A stretch of DNA of 64,000 nt from positions 70,006 through 134,005 of the forward strand of contig JBHOQN010000125.1 in assembly GCA_042408965.1 (NCBI GenBank). Direction: 5' to 3'. Shown one piece after another: positions 42,672-51,065 of this stretch. How positions within the stretch are numbered: position 1 is the stretch's first letter; each line of letters opens with the position of its first letter. Made by a program: the position numbers and the translations under genes. The notes under the pieces are model-generated. The model saw only the letters and a list, made by a program, of their open reading frames with translations. It was not told where the DNA came from and did no database searches. This stretch comes from Thermogemmatispora sp042408965 (GTDB lineage: Bacteria; Chloroflexota; Ktedonobacteria; Ktedonobacterales; Ktedonobacteraceae).

Positions 42672-43727
42672 CTACTCGCCTTGGCGGAGTTGCCTCTTCA
42701 GGTGACCGATCTCCTTCTTCAGGTTTGACAGCTCAACCTGCAAGTTCTGAAAATTCTGACTCATTTCACGCCGTAAATAGTCGATTTCTCTCAGAGCTGC
42801 CTGGACAGCATTCCATGTTTCTTGCCGCTCTTTGCGAAGAGATCGGTACTCATTACTGATTGTACGCAACTCATTAAGAATCTCCTGTGTAATCTGATAG
42901 CTCTGTGGCAATCTTGAAGTCAGTTGCCAGTGCAGTCCCTTTAAGAAGCCCCCATAGTGAAAATCTCTTCCTGTGAGATAGACAGTCTGTCGACCCTGAA
43001 ATGTGCGAGCGATGAGCGATTCGGGGTGGGGCTGGTCCTCGTCGACCAGCCAGACTGAGCTTTGTTCCTCGCCGGGAGGAATCAGATTGATCAGTTCTGC
43101 GTCCCAGATGGGGTCGAGGCCGATAGCGAGGATATCGGCGCCGAGAGCTCGTTCCAGGTAGAACTTCAGGTCTGGCTGATGGTCCAGGTATGAGCGATGG
43201 CGCTTGACCTCATAGGCGCGGGCGATGAAGTCTCCAAAGACCTTGATCACGCGGCAGAGCTTGTGTTCAGAATTGACCAGGTGCCGTGGGGCGCTACGTC
43301 CAGCGATGAAGACGTCGTAGTGCTGGCCCTCTCTCATCTGCACTTCATTGAAAGCCTGTTCCAGCAGATCGTCGATGTTGGTCGTAATGATCTCTCCAAA
43401 GTACCCCTGCTTGATCAGTTCCGCGAGGCAGATATCGGCGTCCTCTACTGTAGCCTCCTGGATGACAACATTCAAGATAAAGTGAAGATCGCGTTCGCTG
43501 AAAGAGCGCTCGCTCAAGACACGGTGACATTCGCCAAAGACGGCGGTGGGGGAGAGCTTCTCAAAGCTGCGTTCGCTGAAGGGCATGAGCAGCTCGCCCA
43601 GGGTCGAGCTGCGCCGGTAGAAGGCGCCGGTGCGTGCTCCCAGGACAAGAATGGTTGTGTAACCACTCTGTTGGCGTATCTCCAGCAGTCTGGCCATCTC
43701 GGCAATCTTGGTGGCGCTGGATTTCAC
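42672..43727 (-). CDS. SIR2-like protein with C-terminal coiled coil
   Basis: 351 residues from GTG 43727, chosen because GAGGAG lies five bases upstream; the frame extends to 43814 but without a ribosome site. SIR2-like features: nucleotide loop ILVLGARTGAF (about 26-36), ITTNIDDLLEQAF with Asn117, and ADILAIGLDPIWDAELINLI near residue 215. The catalytic His expected in an xHGD-type motif is replaced by Phe (KVFGD, residue 164), so NAD hydrolysis may be lost or altered. The last 55 residues are a predicted coiled coil (heptads LQVELSNLKKEIGHLKRQL). First gene of the five-gene cassette. Confidence 0.8.
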   Translation of the reverse strand: MKSSATKIAEMARLLEIRQQSGYTTILVLGARTGAFYRRSSTLGELLMPFSERSFEKLSPTAVFGECHRVLSERSFSERDLHFILNVVIQEATVEDADICLAELIKQGYFGEIITTNIDDLLEQAFNEVQMREGQHYDVFIAGRSAPRHLVNSEHKLCRVIKVFGDFIARAYEVKRHRSYLDHQPDLKFYLERALGADILAIGLDPIWDAELINLIPPGEEQSSVWLVDEDQPHPESLIARTFQGRQTVYLTGRDFHYGGFLKGLHWQLTSRLPQSYQITQEILNELRTISNEYRSLRKERQETWNAVQAALREIDYLRREMSQNFQNLQVELSNLKKEIGHLKRQLRQGE

Positions 43728-43958
43728 GGAGTCTCCTCGGGGCCATGCCCCTCGCCTGCTGGTCATTCGGCCAGTCAGGTGCTCTGGTCGGTGCTCTTCT
43801 CTCTCTGTCAGCACATGCCTATGGCTCGTCTGCTAGAGAGGGGAGCCGCTGTAGCCCGGTCTGGCGTCAGAGCTGGACTGACCTCTATGGAGCAGGTGAC
43901 ATGCTATCAGTCAATGATCCTGCAGGTAGACGAATGACTATCTGGTCCTCTCAATGAG

Positions 43959-43990
43959 AAGTTATCTTACTATATTCTGTGAGATAACTT
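43959..43990. promoter_or_regulatory. Inverted repeat overlapping the cassette promoter
   Basis: Twelve-base arms (43959-43970 and 43979-43990) pair with one mismatch around an eight-base AT-rich centre. It covers the predicted -10 and start region of the cassette promoter, an ideal repressor site. Confidence 0.6.
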
Positions 43991-44002
43991 GACTTGTGTC
44001 AA
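43974..44002 (-). promoter_or_regulatory. Putative promoter of the SIR2/ATPase cassette
   Basis: On the minus strand TTGACA (44002-43997), 17-base spacer, CAGAAT (43979-43974). It sits in a markedly AT-rich 427-base region (43728-44154) that separates the cassette from the MocR gene. The untranslated leader would be about 240 bases long. No other feature was recognised in this gap. Confidence 0.5.
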
Positions 44003-44154
44003 CTATAAAGGTAGATAATTTTTTTAAACATCCGCTTAATAGGCTTCCTGTCCATGTTACTTCTCCTCCAGAAAAGCTGATAATATTGAAGTAAAAAATT
44101 CGCTTGATTAGCAGTGTGAGCGGTATGCCGCTCGACAGTGTGGACGAAGGGGCC

Positions 44155-45648
44155 TCACTCGCTGATGGCCCGTGCCAGCAGACGCACCCCGGCGCGAATC
44201 TGGTCTTCGTTGGTGCAGGCGTACCCGAGGAGCAGGCCGGGTCGTTGCCGATGCGCCAGCGCGAAGCTCGAGAGGGCCAGCGCCTCGACACCGAGCCGCG
44301 CGGCTCTGCGAGAGATCTCGCGGTCATTGCTCTGCGGCGGTAGCCAGGCGACGAGGTGCATTCCAGCCTCGTGGGGGACCACCTCGATCAGGCCAGCCAG
44401 CTCCTGCTTGAGAGCCTCGATGAGCGCCTGCTGCCGCTGAGCGTAGAGGGCGCGCATGCGGCGAATATGGCGTGTGAAGTGTCCCTCAGCGATGAAGTCC
44501 GCCAGGACGGCCTGCTCCAGCAGAGCGGCGTGGCGATCGCTGAGCGCGCGTGCGGAGACGAAGGCTCCCACGAGGTCTGGTGGCACCACCAGATAGCCCA
44601 GGCGCAGAGCGGGGAAGAGGACCTTGCTGAAGGTGCCGACATAGATCACCTGGCCGTGCTGATCCAGCCCTTGCAAGGCAGCCAGGGGCCGGCCGTGATA
44701 GCGGTACTCGCTATCGTAGTCGTCTTCGAGAAGCCAGGCGTCGCTACGTCGGGCCCATTCCAGCAGCTCCAGACGGCGTTTCAGGCTCATGACCACGCCC
44801 AGCGGATACTGGTGGGAAGGGGTGATGTAGGCCATGCGGGCATAGAGGCAGCGCTCGCGGCCAGCGGCGATGTTCAGCCCTTCCGCATCGACGGGGACGG
44901 GCACAAGCCGCGCGCCCTGCGCGGTGAGTGTGCCACGCGCGCCGAGGTAGCCGGGATCTTCGACCCATACAGCATCGCCAGGATCGAGCAGCACGCGCGC
45001 GGCCAGATCGATGCCCTGCTGGGCGCCGCTCGTGATGAGCACCTGGTCGGGACTGCACTGCAGCGCTCGCGAGGTGTTGAGGTAGGCGGCGATGGCCTCG
45101 CGCAAAGGGCGGTAGCCGGCGGGATCGCCGTACCAGAGCAGCTCCTGTGGTGGTTGACGATAGTAGCGCCGCGCCAGGCGCTCCCAGATGGCGAAAGGGA
45201 TCTCCTCGAGGGCGGGCTGCCCGACGTTGAAAGCGCGTGTGGCCGGGGCGAGCGACTCCCGTGGCAGGGTGACAGGAGTTGAGGCAAGCAGGAGGCCGCG
45301 CCGCGAGGGACTGCGCCGGCTCAGCCCTGGTCGTTTACGACGCAATGGCTGCGCGGGTGCCTGCAGCAGCGTTTCAGGTAATTCACGCGCAACGTAGGTA
45401 CCGCTGCCCGTGCGTGCCTCCAGGTAGCCCTCAGCCAGCAATTGCTCGAATGCGCTCAGAACGGTTGTGCGAGAGATGCTCAGTTCCTGAGCCAGCACGC
45501 GCGTCGGAGGCAGGCGTCTGCCAGCGGTGAGCTGGCCGTTGAGGATGGCCTGGCGCAGGGCGCTATAGAGCTGACGGTGGAGCGGGACCGTCCCTTGCGG
45601 ATCGAGCGTGACGGTGATGAAGGGCGCGGCTGCCGTGCGTCTGGCCAT
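44155..45648 (-). CDS. MocR/PdxR-family regulator (GntR HTH fused to aminotransferase)
   Basis: 497 residues, ATG with AGGAGGT upstream. N-terminal GntR winged helix (PLHRQLYSALRQAILNGQLTAGRRLPPTRVLAQELSISRTTVLSAFEQLLAEGYLEARTGSGTYV, about 22-87) and a fold-type I aminotransferase domain (LLWYGDPAGYRPLREAIAAYLNTSRALQCSPDQVLITSGAQQGIDLAARVLL, DDYDSEYRYHGRPLAALQGLD). The PLP Lys is probably in VGTFSKVLFPALRLGYLV. Members often sense PLP or amino acid derivatives. Its target is not obvious; it is not in an operon with neighbours. Confidence 0.92.
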   Translation of the reverse strand: MARRTAAAPFITVTLDPQGTVPLHRQLYSALRQAILNGQLTAGRRLPPTRVLAQELSISRTTVLSAFEQLLAEGYLEARTGSGTYVARELPETLLQAPAQPLRRKRPGLSRRSPSRRGLLLASTPVTLPRESLAPATRAFNVGQPALEEIPFAIWERLARRYYRQPPQELLWYGDPAGYRPLREAIAAYLNTSRALQCSPDQVLITSGAQQGIDLAARVLLDPGDAVWVEDPGYLGARGTLTAQGARLVPVPVDAEGLNIAAGRERCLYARMAYITPSHQYPLGVVMSLKRRLELLEWARRSDAWLLEDDYDSEYRYHGRPLAALQGLDQHGQVIYVGTFSKVLFPALRLGYLVVPPDLVGAFVSARALSDRHAALLEQAVLADFIAEGHFTRHIRRMRALYAQRQQALIEALKQELAGLIEVVPHEAGMHLVAWLPPQSNDREISRRAARLGVEALALSSFALAHRQRPGLLLGYACTNEDQIRAGVRLLARAISE

Positions 45649-45810
45649 CTCTGTTACCTCCTGCCGTCCTGATCCAACGGTCCTCTGCGGTGTAGAGGTG
45701 TGATTCTAGTGGAGTATGAGGAGTATAGCATAAGGAGAAGGGGCGTGAAAAGAGTGGAAGCGAGCGCTGTGAGAGGCGAGCATGACCGACACAAGCGCGC
45801 CTCAGAGAAC

Positions 45811-45839
45811 GATGGCTCCGCAGCCTCTGCGGAGCCATC
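45811..45839 (-). terminator. Terminator after ftsZ
   Basis: Perfect 12-bp stem (GATGGCTCCGCA / TGCGGAGCCATC) with a five-base loop, starting 15 bases past the ftsZ stop on the minus strand and followed there by GTTCTCT. It closes the dcw cluster. Confidence 0.8.
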
Positions 45840-45853
45840 AAGCAACCTGAGAA

Positions 45854-47308
45854 TCAGCGCTTGCGCAGGAAGGCCGGAATATCGATCACGTCACTGGAGG
45901 GCGTGCGGTTGCCACGCGGCAGCTCCGAGACCTTCGGATCGAGGCGGCGAATCTGGCGCTGCGGGCGCTGTTCGGGCCGCTGCAGGGGCTGAGCCTCCGG
46001 CTCGGGGACCGGCAGGCGCCCATGCGAGGGCGACTCCAGCTCCTCCTCTTCGACATCGAAGCCTTCAGGGTAGGAACCGCCATGCATCTCTGGCGCCGGC
46101 GGCAGGTCACGGCCCCGCTGAGCGCGCGCCAGGTCAGGAGCGACCTGGCCAGGCCCCGTGGGGGCGTTGACGATATTCATCGGTGGCGGTGTGGCCGGCA
46201 GCGGTGCGTAGCCATGGGCGCCATGGCTGCCCGCCGGCTGTGGCTGACGCAGAGGCGTCGCCGGACCGCTGTTGCTGACGCCCACCGCAGGCTGATAGAA
46301 GATGCTGCGGTTGTACTCGAGGCGCCCCGGCGCCTGAGCCGTCTGGCTGCGCAGGCTGTCAAAGCCCGTAGCGATGACCGTGATCTTAATACGGCCATCG
46401 TAAGCGGGGTCCTGGACCGCGCCGAAGATAATATTCGCCTCAGGGTGAGCGGCGCGACTGATCACGTCAGCGGCCTCCTGCACCTCGAAGAGCGTCAGAT
46501 CCGTGCCGCCAGTGATATTGAAGAGCACACCACGTGCGCCACTGATATCGATATCCAGCAGCGGGCTGGCAATAGCCATCTGGGCGGCATCGATTGCCCG
46601 CGTATCGCCACTGGCCTCACCGATGGCCATGAGGGCCGAGCCGGCGGCCGACATGATCGTTTTCACATCAGCGAAGTCCAGGTTGATCAGGCCAGGCACT
46701 GTGATCAGGTCACTGATGCCCTGGATGCCCTGGCGCAGGACGTCATCGGCGAGGCGGAAGGCCTCCGAGAGAGGTGTGCGCTTATCTGCGATCTGCAGCA
46801 GGCGGTCGTTAGGAACCGTGATCAGCGTATCCACATGCTGCTTCAGGTTCGCGATTCCCTCCTCTGCCGTTTGCTGACGTTTCTTCCCCTCGAAGCTGAA
46901 GGGTCGGGTGACCACGCCAACCGTCAGCGCACCGACCTCGCGGGCGATCTGAGCTACGATAGGGCTGGCGCCGGTACCGGTGCCACCTCCCATTCCGGCG
47001 GTGATGAACACCATGTCGGAGCCTTTCAGCGCCTCGTACAGCTCCTCCGCGCTCTCCTCGGCAGCCTTCGCCCCGACGCTGGGATTCCCGCCTGCACCGA
47101 GGCCACGGGTCAGCTTATCGCCGATACGGATGTGCTTTGGGGCTTGTGTCAACAGCAAGGCCTGGGCATCGGTGTTAACAGCGATGAACTCGATGCCCAT
47201 CATATTGGCCTGGATCATGCGATTGACCGCATTGCTGCCTCCGCCTCCCACGCCGATCACGCGGATCTGGGCGAAGCCTTCAACCTGATGTTGTCCCATT
47301 GGTACCAT
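45854..47308 (-). CDS. ftsZ: Cell division GTPase FtsZ
   Basis: 484 residues, ATG 47308 (ATG 47299 possible) after AAAGGGGG. GTPase motifs: IRVIGVGGGGSNAVNRM (15-31), tubulin signature MGGGTGTGASP (106-116), T7 loop NLDFADVKTIM. A long disordered linker of about 150 residues rich in Pro/Gln/Arg precedes the conserved C-terminal peptide VIDIPAFLRKR, which binds FtsA/SepF-type tethers. It polymerises into the Z ring. Last gene of the division cluster, 164 bases after ftsA. Confidence 0.98.
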   Translation of the reverse strand: MVPMGQHQVEGFAQIRVIGVGGGGSNAVNRMIQANMMGIEFIAVNTDAQALLLTQAPKHIRIGDKLTRGLGAGGNPSVGAKAAEESAEELYEALKGSDMVFITAGMGGGTGTGASPIVAQIAREVGALTVGVVTRPFSFEGKKRQQTAEEGIANLKQHVDTLITVPNDRLLQIADKRTPLSEAFRLADDVLRQGIQGISDLITVPGLINLDFADVKTIMSAAGSALMAIGEASGDTRAIDAAQMAIASPLLDIDISGARGVLFNITGGTDLTLFEVQEAADVISRAAHPEANIIFGAVQDPAYDGRIKITVIATGFDSLRSQTAQAPGRLEYNRSIFYQPAVGVSNSGPATPLRQPQPAGSHGAHGYAPLPATPPPMNIVNAPTGPGQVAPDLARAQRGRDLPPAPEMHGGSYPEGFDVEEEELESPSHGRLPVPEPEAQPLQRPEQRPQRQIRRLDPKVSELPRGNRTPSSDVIDIPAFLRKR

Positions 47309-47472
47309 GTGTTCGTGGCCCCCTTTCGAGCCTGTTGCGTTATCACTTCCTCAGCCACGCCCGCGCCTGTGGCGTGGCCCTCCCTGCACTGCGGCAGCGT
47401 CGACACCAGCATGTTCAGTGCTGTGCTCTACGGCCCTTGCTCTCCGACCCAGAACAGACAGGCTCCCTAGAC

Positions 47473-48708
47473 TTACGGAATAAACGAACGTAGCCAGCGC
47501 CCTAGGCGCGACAGAACATTGCCAGGGCCGGCCTCCTGCAGCTCCTCATCCTCGTAAGCGAGGGAGGTATGGGTGAGGCCCCACAGGAGCAGGCCGACCG
47601 AGGTTGCGTAGGCCGGACGGCAGATCGAGTCGGCCAGGCCGTGCAGGCCCAGAGGAACCCCGACGCGCGCCGGCAGGTCGAGGATCTGCCCGGCCAGCTC
47701 CAGGATGCCCGGCAGCTCGGCTGTGCCGCCCGTCAGCACCAGACCGGCGGGCAGCAGACCGTCGTAACCCGACTTTTTAATCTCGTCATGCACCATCTCA
47801 AAGAGTTCTTCAACACGCGCCTGAATGATCTCGGCCAGCAGTTTACGTGGTACCAGATCGTTACAATCGGGCATGAACTGCGCGAGATCGATCATATCAT
47901 CGTCGTCAATGGCAGAGGGATCACAGTGGCCATAGGTCACCTTCAGCTCCTCTGCGACGGCGAAGGGCAGACGCAGGCCGATGGCGATGTCACTGGTGAT
48001 CAGATTGCCGCCGATCGGCAAAACCACCGTGTGCCAGATGGCGCCATCAGTGTAGATCGCGATATCCGTGGTGCCGCCGCCCACGTCCACCAGGGCCACG
48101 CCCAGGTCGGTCTCGCCATCCGCCAGCACCGCCTCACCGGAGGCCAGCGGCTCGAGCACCAGGTCCTCGATCTCGACATGCGCCTTCTGGACGCACTTGA
48201 TCAGGTTATGGATCGACGAGACCGCGCCTGTAACGATGTGCGTCTCCACCTCCAGGCGGAAGCCAGACATGCCGATGGGGTTTTTGATTCCCTCCTGGCC
48301 ATCCACCACGTAGCCACGCGGAATGACATGGATCACCTCGCGGTTGGCCGGAATGGCGATGGCACGGGCCACCTCGATGGCGCGACAGATGTCGTTCTGG
48401 ACGATATCGCGATGGCTCGGCGTGATGGCCACGAAGCCCTTGCTATTCTCTGATTCGATATGGCTGCCGGCAATTCCCACGTAGGCGGTGGTGATATGTT
48501 TGCCGGAGAGGCGTTCGGCACGATCGATGGCCGCTGCGATGGAAGTGACAGTCTCTTCTATGTTCACAACCACCCCACGGCGCAAGCCCTGTGAAGGGCA
48601 GGTGCCAACGCCAACAATATTCAGTTTCCCGTCGCGGTCCAGCTCACCAACGAGAACACAGATTTTTGTTGTTCCTACGTCGATTCCGACGATCACCCGC
48701 TCTTGCAC
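47473..48708 (-). CDS. ftsA: Cell division protein FtsA
   Basis: 411 residues, GTG start after AGGAG. Actin-like ATPase motifs: VIVGIDVGTTKICVLVGEL (5-23), the 1C subdomain with LVLEPLASGEAVL, VALVDVGGGTTDIAIY, GLVLTGGTAELPG. The C-terminus LGRWLRSFIP is an amphipathic helix for membrane attachment. It anchors FtsZ filaments to the membrane. Confidence 0.97.
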   Translation of the reverse strand: MQERVIVGIDVGTTKICVLVGELDRDGKLNIVGVGTCPSQGLRRGVVVNIEETVTSIAAAIDRAERLSGKHITTAYVGIAGSHIESENSKGFVAITPSHRDIVQNDICRAIEVARAIAIPANREVIHVIPRGYVVDGQEGIKNPIGMSGFRLEVETHIVTGAVSSIHNLIKCVQKAHVEIEDLVLEPLASGEAVLADGETDLGVALVDVGGGTTDIAIYTDGAIWHTVVLPIGGNLITSDIAIGLRLPFAVAEELKVTYGHCDPSAIDDDDMIDLAQFMPDCNDLVPRKLLAEIIQARVEELFEMVHDEIKKSGYDGLLPAGLVLTGGTAELPGILELAGQILDLPARVGVPLGLHGLADSICRPAYATSVGLLLWGLTHTSLAYEDEELQEAGPGNVLSRLGRWLRSFIP

Positions 48709-48824
48709 GATCTAGCTCCTCATCGGGCGGCATTACTAGGGACACGTCCGCGCGGGTCCCTAGAGAGACGCACTACTGGGTCGCAGGCTTTCTTCCGGGC
48801 CGGGCAGGCCAGAATGAATCCCCT

Positions 48825-49997
48825 CTATGGTTGTAACGTATAGGCCACATTTGGGCCAAAGCGCAGATCAATGGTTGCCAGGTGAAGCCCTTTTTGCTGC
48901 GCCATGACGAGGATCCGCTGCAGTTCGCGCAGCCGATTGACCAGCGGGTTGGCGTCATCCGGCCCGCCGAGGTAGGCCACCCAGCCGGCGGGGCTGGCGA
49001 TCACGAAGGTGGCGTGGCTCACCATCTGATCCGCGGAAGGGCCGGCATTGCTTACATATATTTTACTCTCATACCGTAGTATGAATGTATTGATCCCCGT
49101 CAGCGCTGATGCACTTTGAAAGATCTGATTGGCGAACGCGATGGTACGGGCGTCCAGATGGGCGCCCGGCTGGATGCCAGCGGTAGTGCGTGTGTCGCGC
49201 ATGTCGACGACAGTTCGCAGATGGCTGGCTCCTGGCGTGCTGCTGGCCGGGGCCATGACCACGCCGCTGCGGTCGACGCTGTAGCTGCCGTGCCTGGTCT
49301 GCCAGAGGAGGACAGGCTGGCGCTCGCTCACAGTGACCTGCAACTGGTCAGGCCAGGTGCGCTCGACGCTGGCAGAGGCCACCAGCGGCAGTGCGGCGAT
49401 GCGCCTGCTCAGCGCCTGGGTGTCGACCAGGAAGATATTCTGTCCCTGCATACCCAGGTGCTGGATCTGTGCGATCAGGGCACGGTTCTGGGTCCCGACA
49501 ACGGTCACCTGCTGGATGCGGAAGGCCGGTCCGGCCAGAGCGAAGGCGCTGCCCACGCCGGCGATCAGCAGCACCAGCAGCCCGGCCAGCATTTTCCAGA
49601 GGCGCCCGCCGGGCCGGCGCCGGCGACTGCTGCGCCTGGGGATAGGGCGGACCGGGAGCGGCTTGCGAGCCTCCGGGCGCACCGCCCGCATCTGCCCACT
49701 GGAGGCCCGCACAGCTGTTTGCCCAAGCGAACGCGCTACGAGAGGTCGGCCTCCCTGGTCCACAACGGACGGCTCTGCGCTACGGCGCTGTCTTTCGCGC
49801 CGCTGGGCCATCGCCGTCCAGCCAGCGGGGTGCACAATGGCATGCGGCGTGGTCACGACGCGCTGCCGCATCCGTACCGCGCCGGCGCTGCCACTGCCAC
49901 TGCCGCCACCTCGCTCGCCCCTCTGCGCTGCTCCGGGGCGCTTGACCCTGGCGTCTTGAAAGGCGATCTGCTCGCGTATCTCTTTGTTATCGGTCAT
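48825..49997 (-). CDS. ftsQ: Cell division protein FtsQ/DivIB
   Basis: 390 residues from ATG 49997, which overlaps the murB stop as ATGA; a GTG at 50009 is less likely. An unusually long basic cytoplasmic tail of about 130 residues precedes one membrane helix (about 133-154), then the POTRA domain (FRIQQVTVVGTQNRALIAQI) and the FtsQ beta domain (ASVERTWPDQLQVTVSERQPVLLW). Connects the early ring to septal wall synthesis. Confidence 0.92.
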   Translation of the reverse strand: MTDNKEIREQIAFQDARVKRPGAAQRGERGGGSGSGSAGAVRMRQRVVTTPHAIVHPAGWTAMAQRRERQRRSAEPSVVDQGGRPLVARSLGQTAVRASSGQMRAVRPEARKPLPVRPIPRRSSRRRRPGGRLWKMLAGLLVLLIAGVGSAFALAGPAFRIQQVTVVGTQNRALIAQIQHLGMQGQNIFLVDTQALSRRIAALPLVASASVERTWPDQLQVTVSERQPVLLWQTRHGSYSVDRSGVVMAPASSTPGASHLRTVVDMRDTRTTAGIQPGAHLDARTIAFANQIFQSASALTGINTFILRYESKIYVSNAGPSADQMVSHATFVIASPAGWVAYLGGPDDANPLVNRLRELQRILVMAQQKGLHLATIDLRFGPNVAYTLQP

Positions 49998-51007
49998 GTT
50001 ATCTTCCACTCGCCGCGCAGCTCAACTTCTAACTCCAGTTCCACACCAAACTGCTCCTGGACGCGCTTGCGAGCCTCCATGATTAACGCTGCAATGTCGG
50101 CAGCTCTGGCTCCTCCTAAATTGACGATAAAATTGGCATGGCGCTCTGAGATACGGGCCCGTCCACGTTGCAGTCCTCTGGCGCCGGCCTGCTCAATCAG
50201 GCGGCCGGCGTAGTCGCCCGGCGGATTTTTAAAGACCGATCCCGCGCTCGGTTGCGGCGGCTGTGTGCGTTTGCGGTGCTGTTTATATTCCTCGATCAAC
50301 GCGCGCAGCTTCTGGGGTTCCTCACGACGCAGGCGGATGCCCAGGAGCAAGACGATCTCGCTCGGCTCGATCAGGGAGCGAGCGGCCGCCAGCGGATAGC
50401 CGTGTTCGTCGAAGGTCACGCGGCGCCCGGAGCGGAAGCGGCTATGGCGGTATCCCAGAGCCAGCTCCGCGCGCTGGTAGCGGTGGAGCTGCAGGGCCGG
50501 CTGCTGGTTCGGGTTGACGGCCAGCACCTCCGTCCATTCGAGGACCTGCCCCAGGTCTCCGTGGTGGGCGCCGGCATTACTGATGACGCCGCCGCCCAGC
50601 GTGCCTGGGATGCCCGGTCCGAACTCCAGGCCGCCCCAGCCCTGTGCTGCCAGTTCGTTGAGCAGCCTGGGCCAGCTCACTCCGGCCTCGGCAGAGAGCA
50701 AGGCCGTGCCATCCTGCTCTACCTCCAGGTGGTAGCCGGTGAGGGCGATGCGGGCCACGATGCCGCGCACGCCGCCGTCGCCGAAGAGCACGTTTGTGCC
50801 GTTGCCGATCAGCAGCAGCGGCCAGCGTTCCTCGGTGCAGCGCTGTACCAGCCAGATCAGTTCATCGCGCTTCTCCAGCGAGAGCCAGAGGTCAGCGGGG
50901 CCGCCCACACCGAAGGTGCAGTGGCGTGCCAGCGGCTCGTGCAGTCGCAGGCGGCCGCCGAAGTGTGGCTGAAGTGCAGCGTGAACTCTCTCCGCGTCGA
51001 AAGTCAT
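49994..51007 (-). CDS. murB: UDP-N-acetylenolpyruvoylglucosamine reductase MurB
   Basis: 337 residues from ATG 51007 with GGGAG upstream (the frame opens at a TTG, 51019). FAD-binding: HCTFGVGGPADLWLSLEKRDEL, LLIGNGTNVLFGDGGVRG, GLEFGPGIPGTLGGGVISNAGAHHGDLGQVL; catalytic region YRHSRFR and PSAGSVFKNPPGDYAGRLIEQAGARG with the proton-donor Ser. It reduces the enolpyruvyl group to give UDP-MurNAc. Overlaps ftsQ. Confidence 0.96.
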   Translation of the reverse strand: MTFDAERVHAALQPHFGGRLRLHEPLARHCTFGVGGPADLWLSLEKRDELIWLVQRCTEERWPLLLIGNGTNVLFGDGGVRGIVARIALTGYHLEVEQDGTALLSAEAGVSWPRLLNELAAQGWGGLEFGPGIPGTLGGGVISNAGAHHGDLGQVLEWTEVLAVNPNQQPALQLHRYQRAELALGYRHSRFRSGRRVTFDEHGYPLAAARSLIEPSEIVLLLGIRLRREEPQKLRALIEEYKQHRKRTQPPQPSAGSVFKNPPGDYAGRLIEQAGARGLQRGRARISERHANFIVNLGGARAADIAALIMEARKRVQEQFGVELELEVELRGEWKIT

Positions 51008-51065
51008 CGTTGCTCCCAATCTATCTGTATCGGTGAGGTTGCAGCCATGTGTGCGCGTCGTGTGA

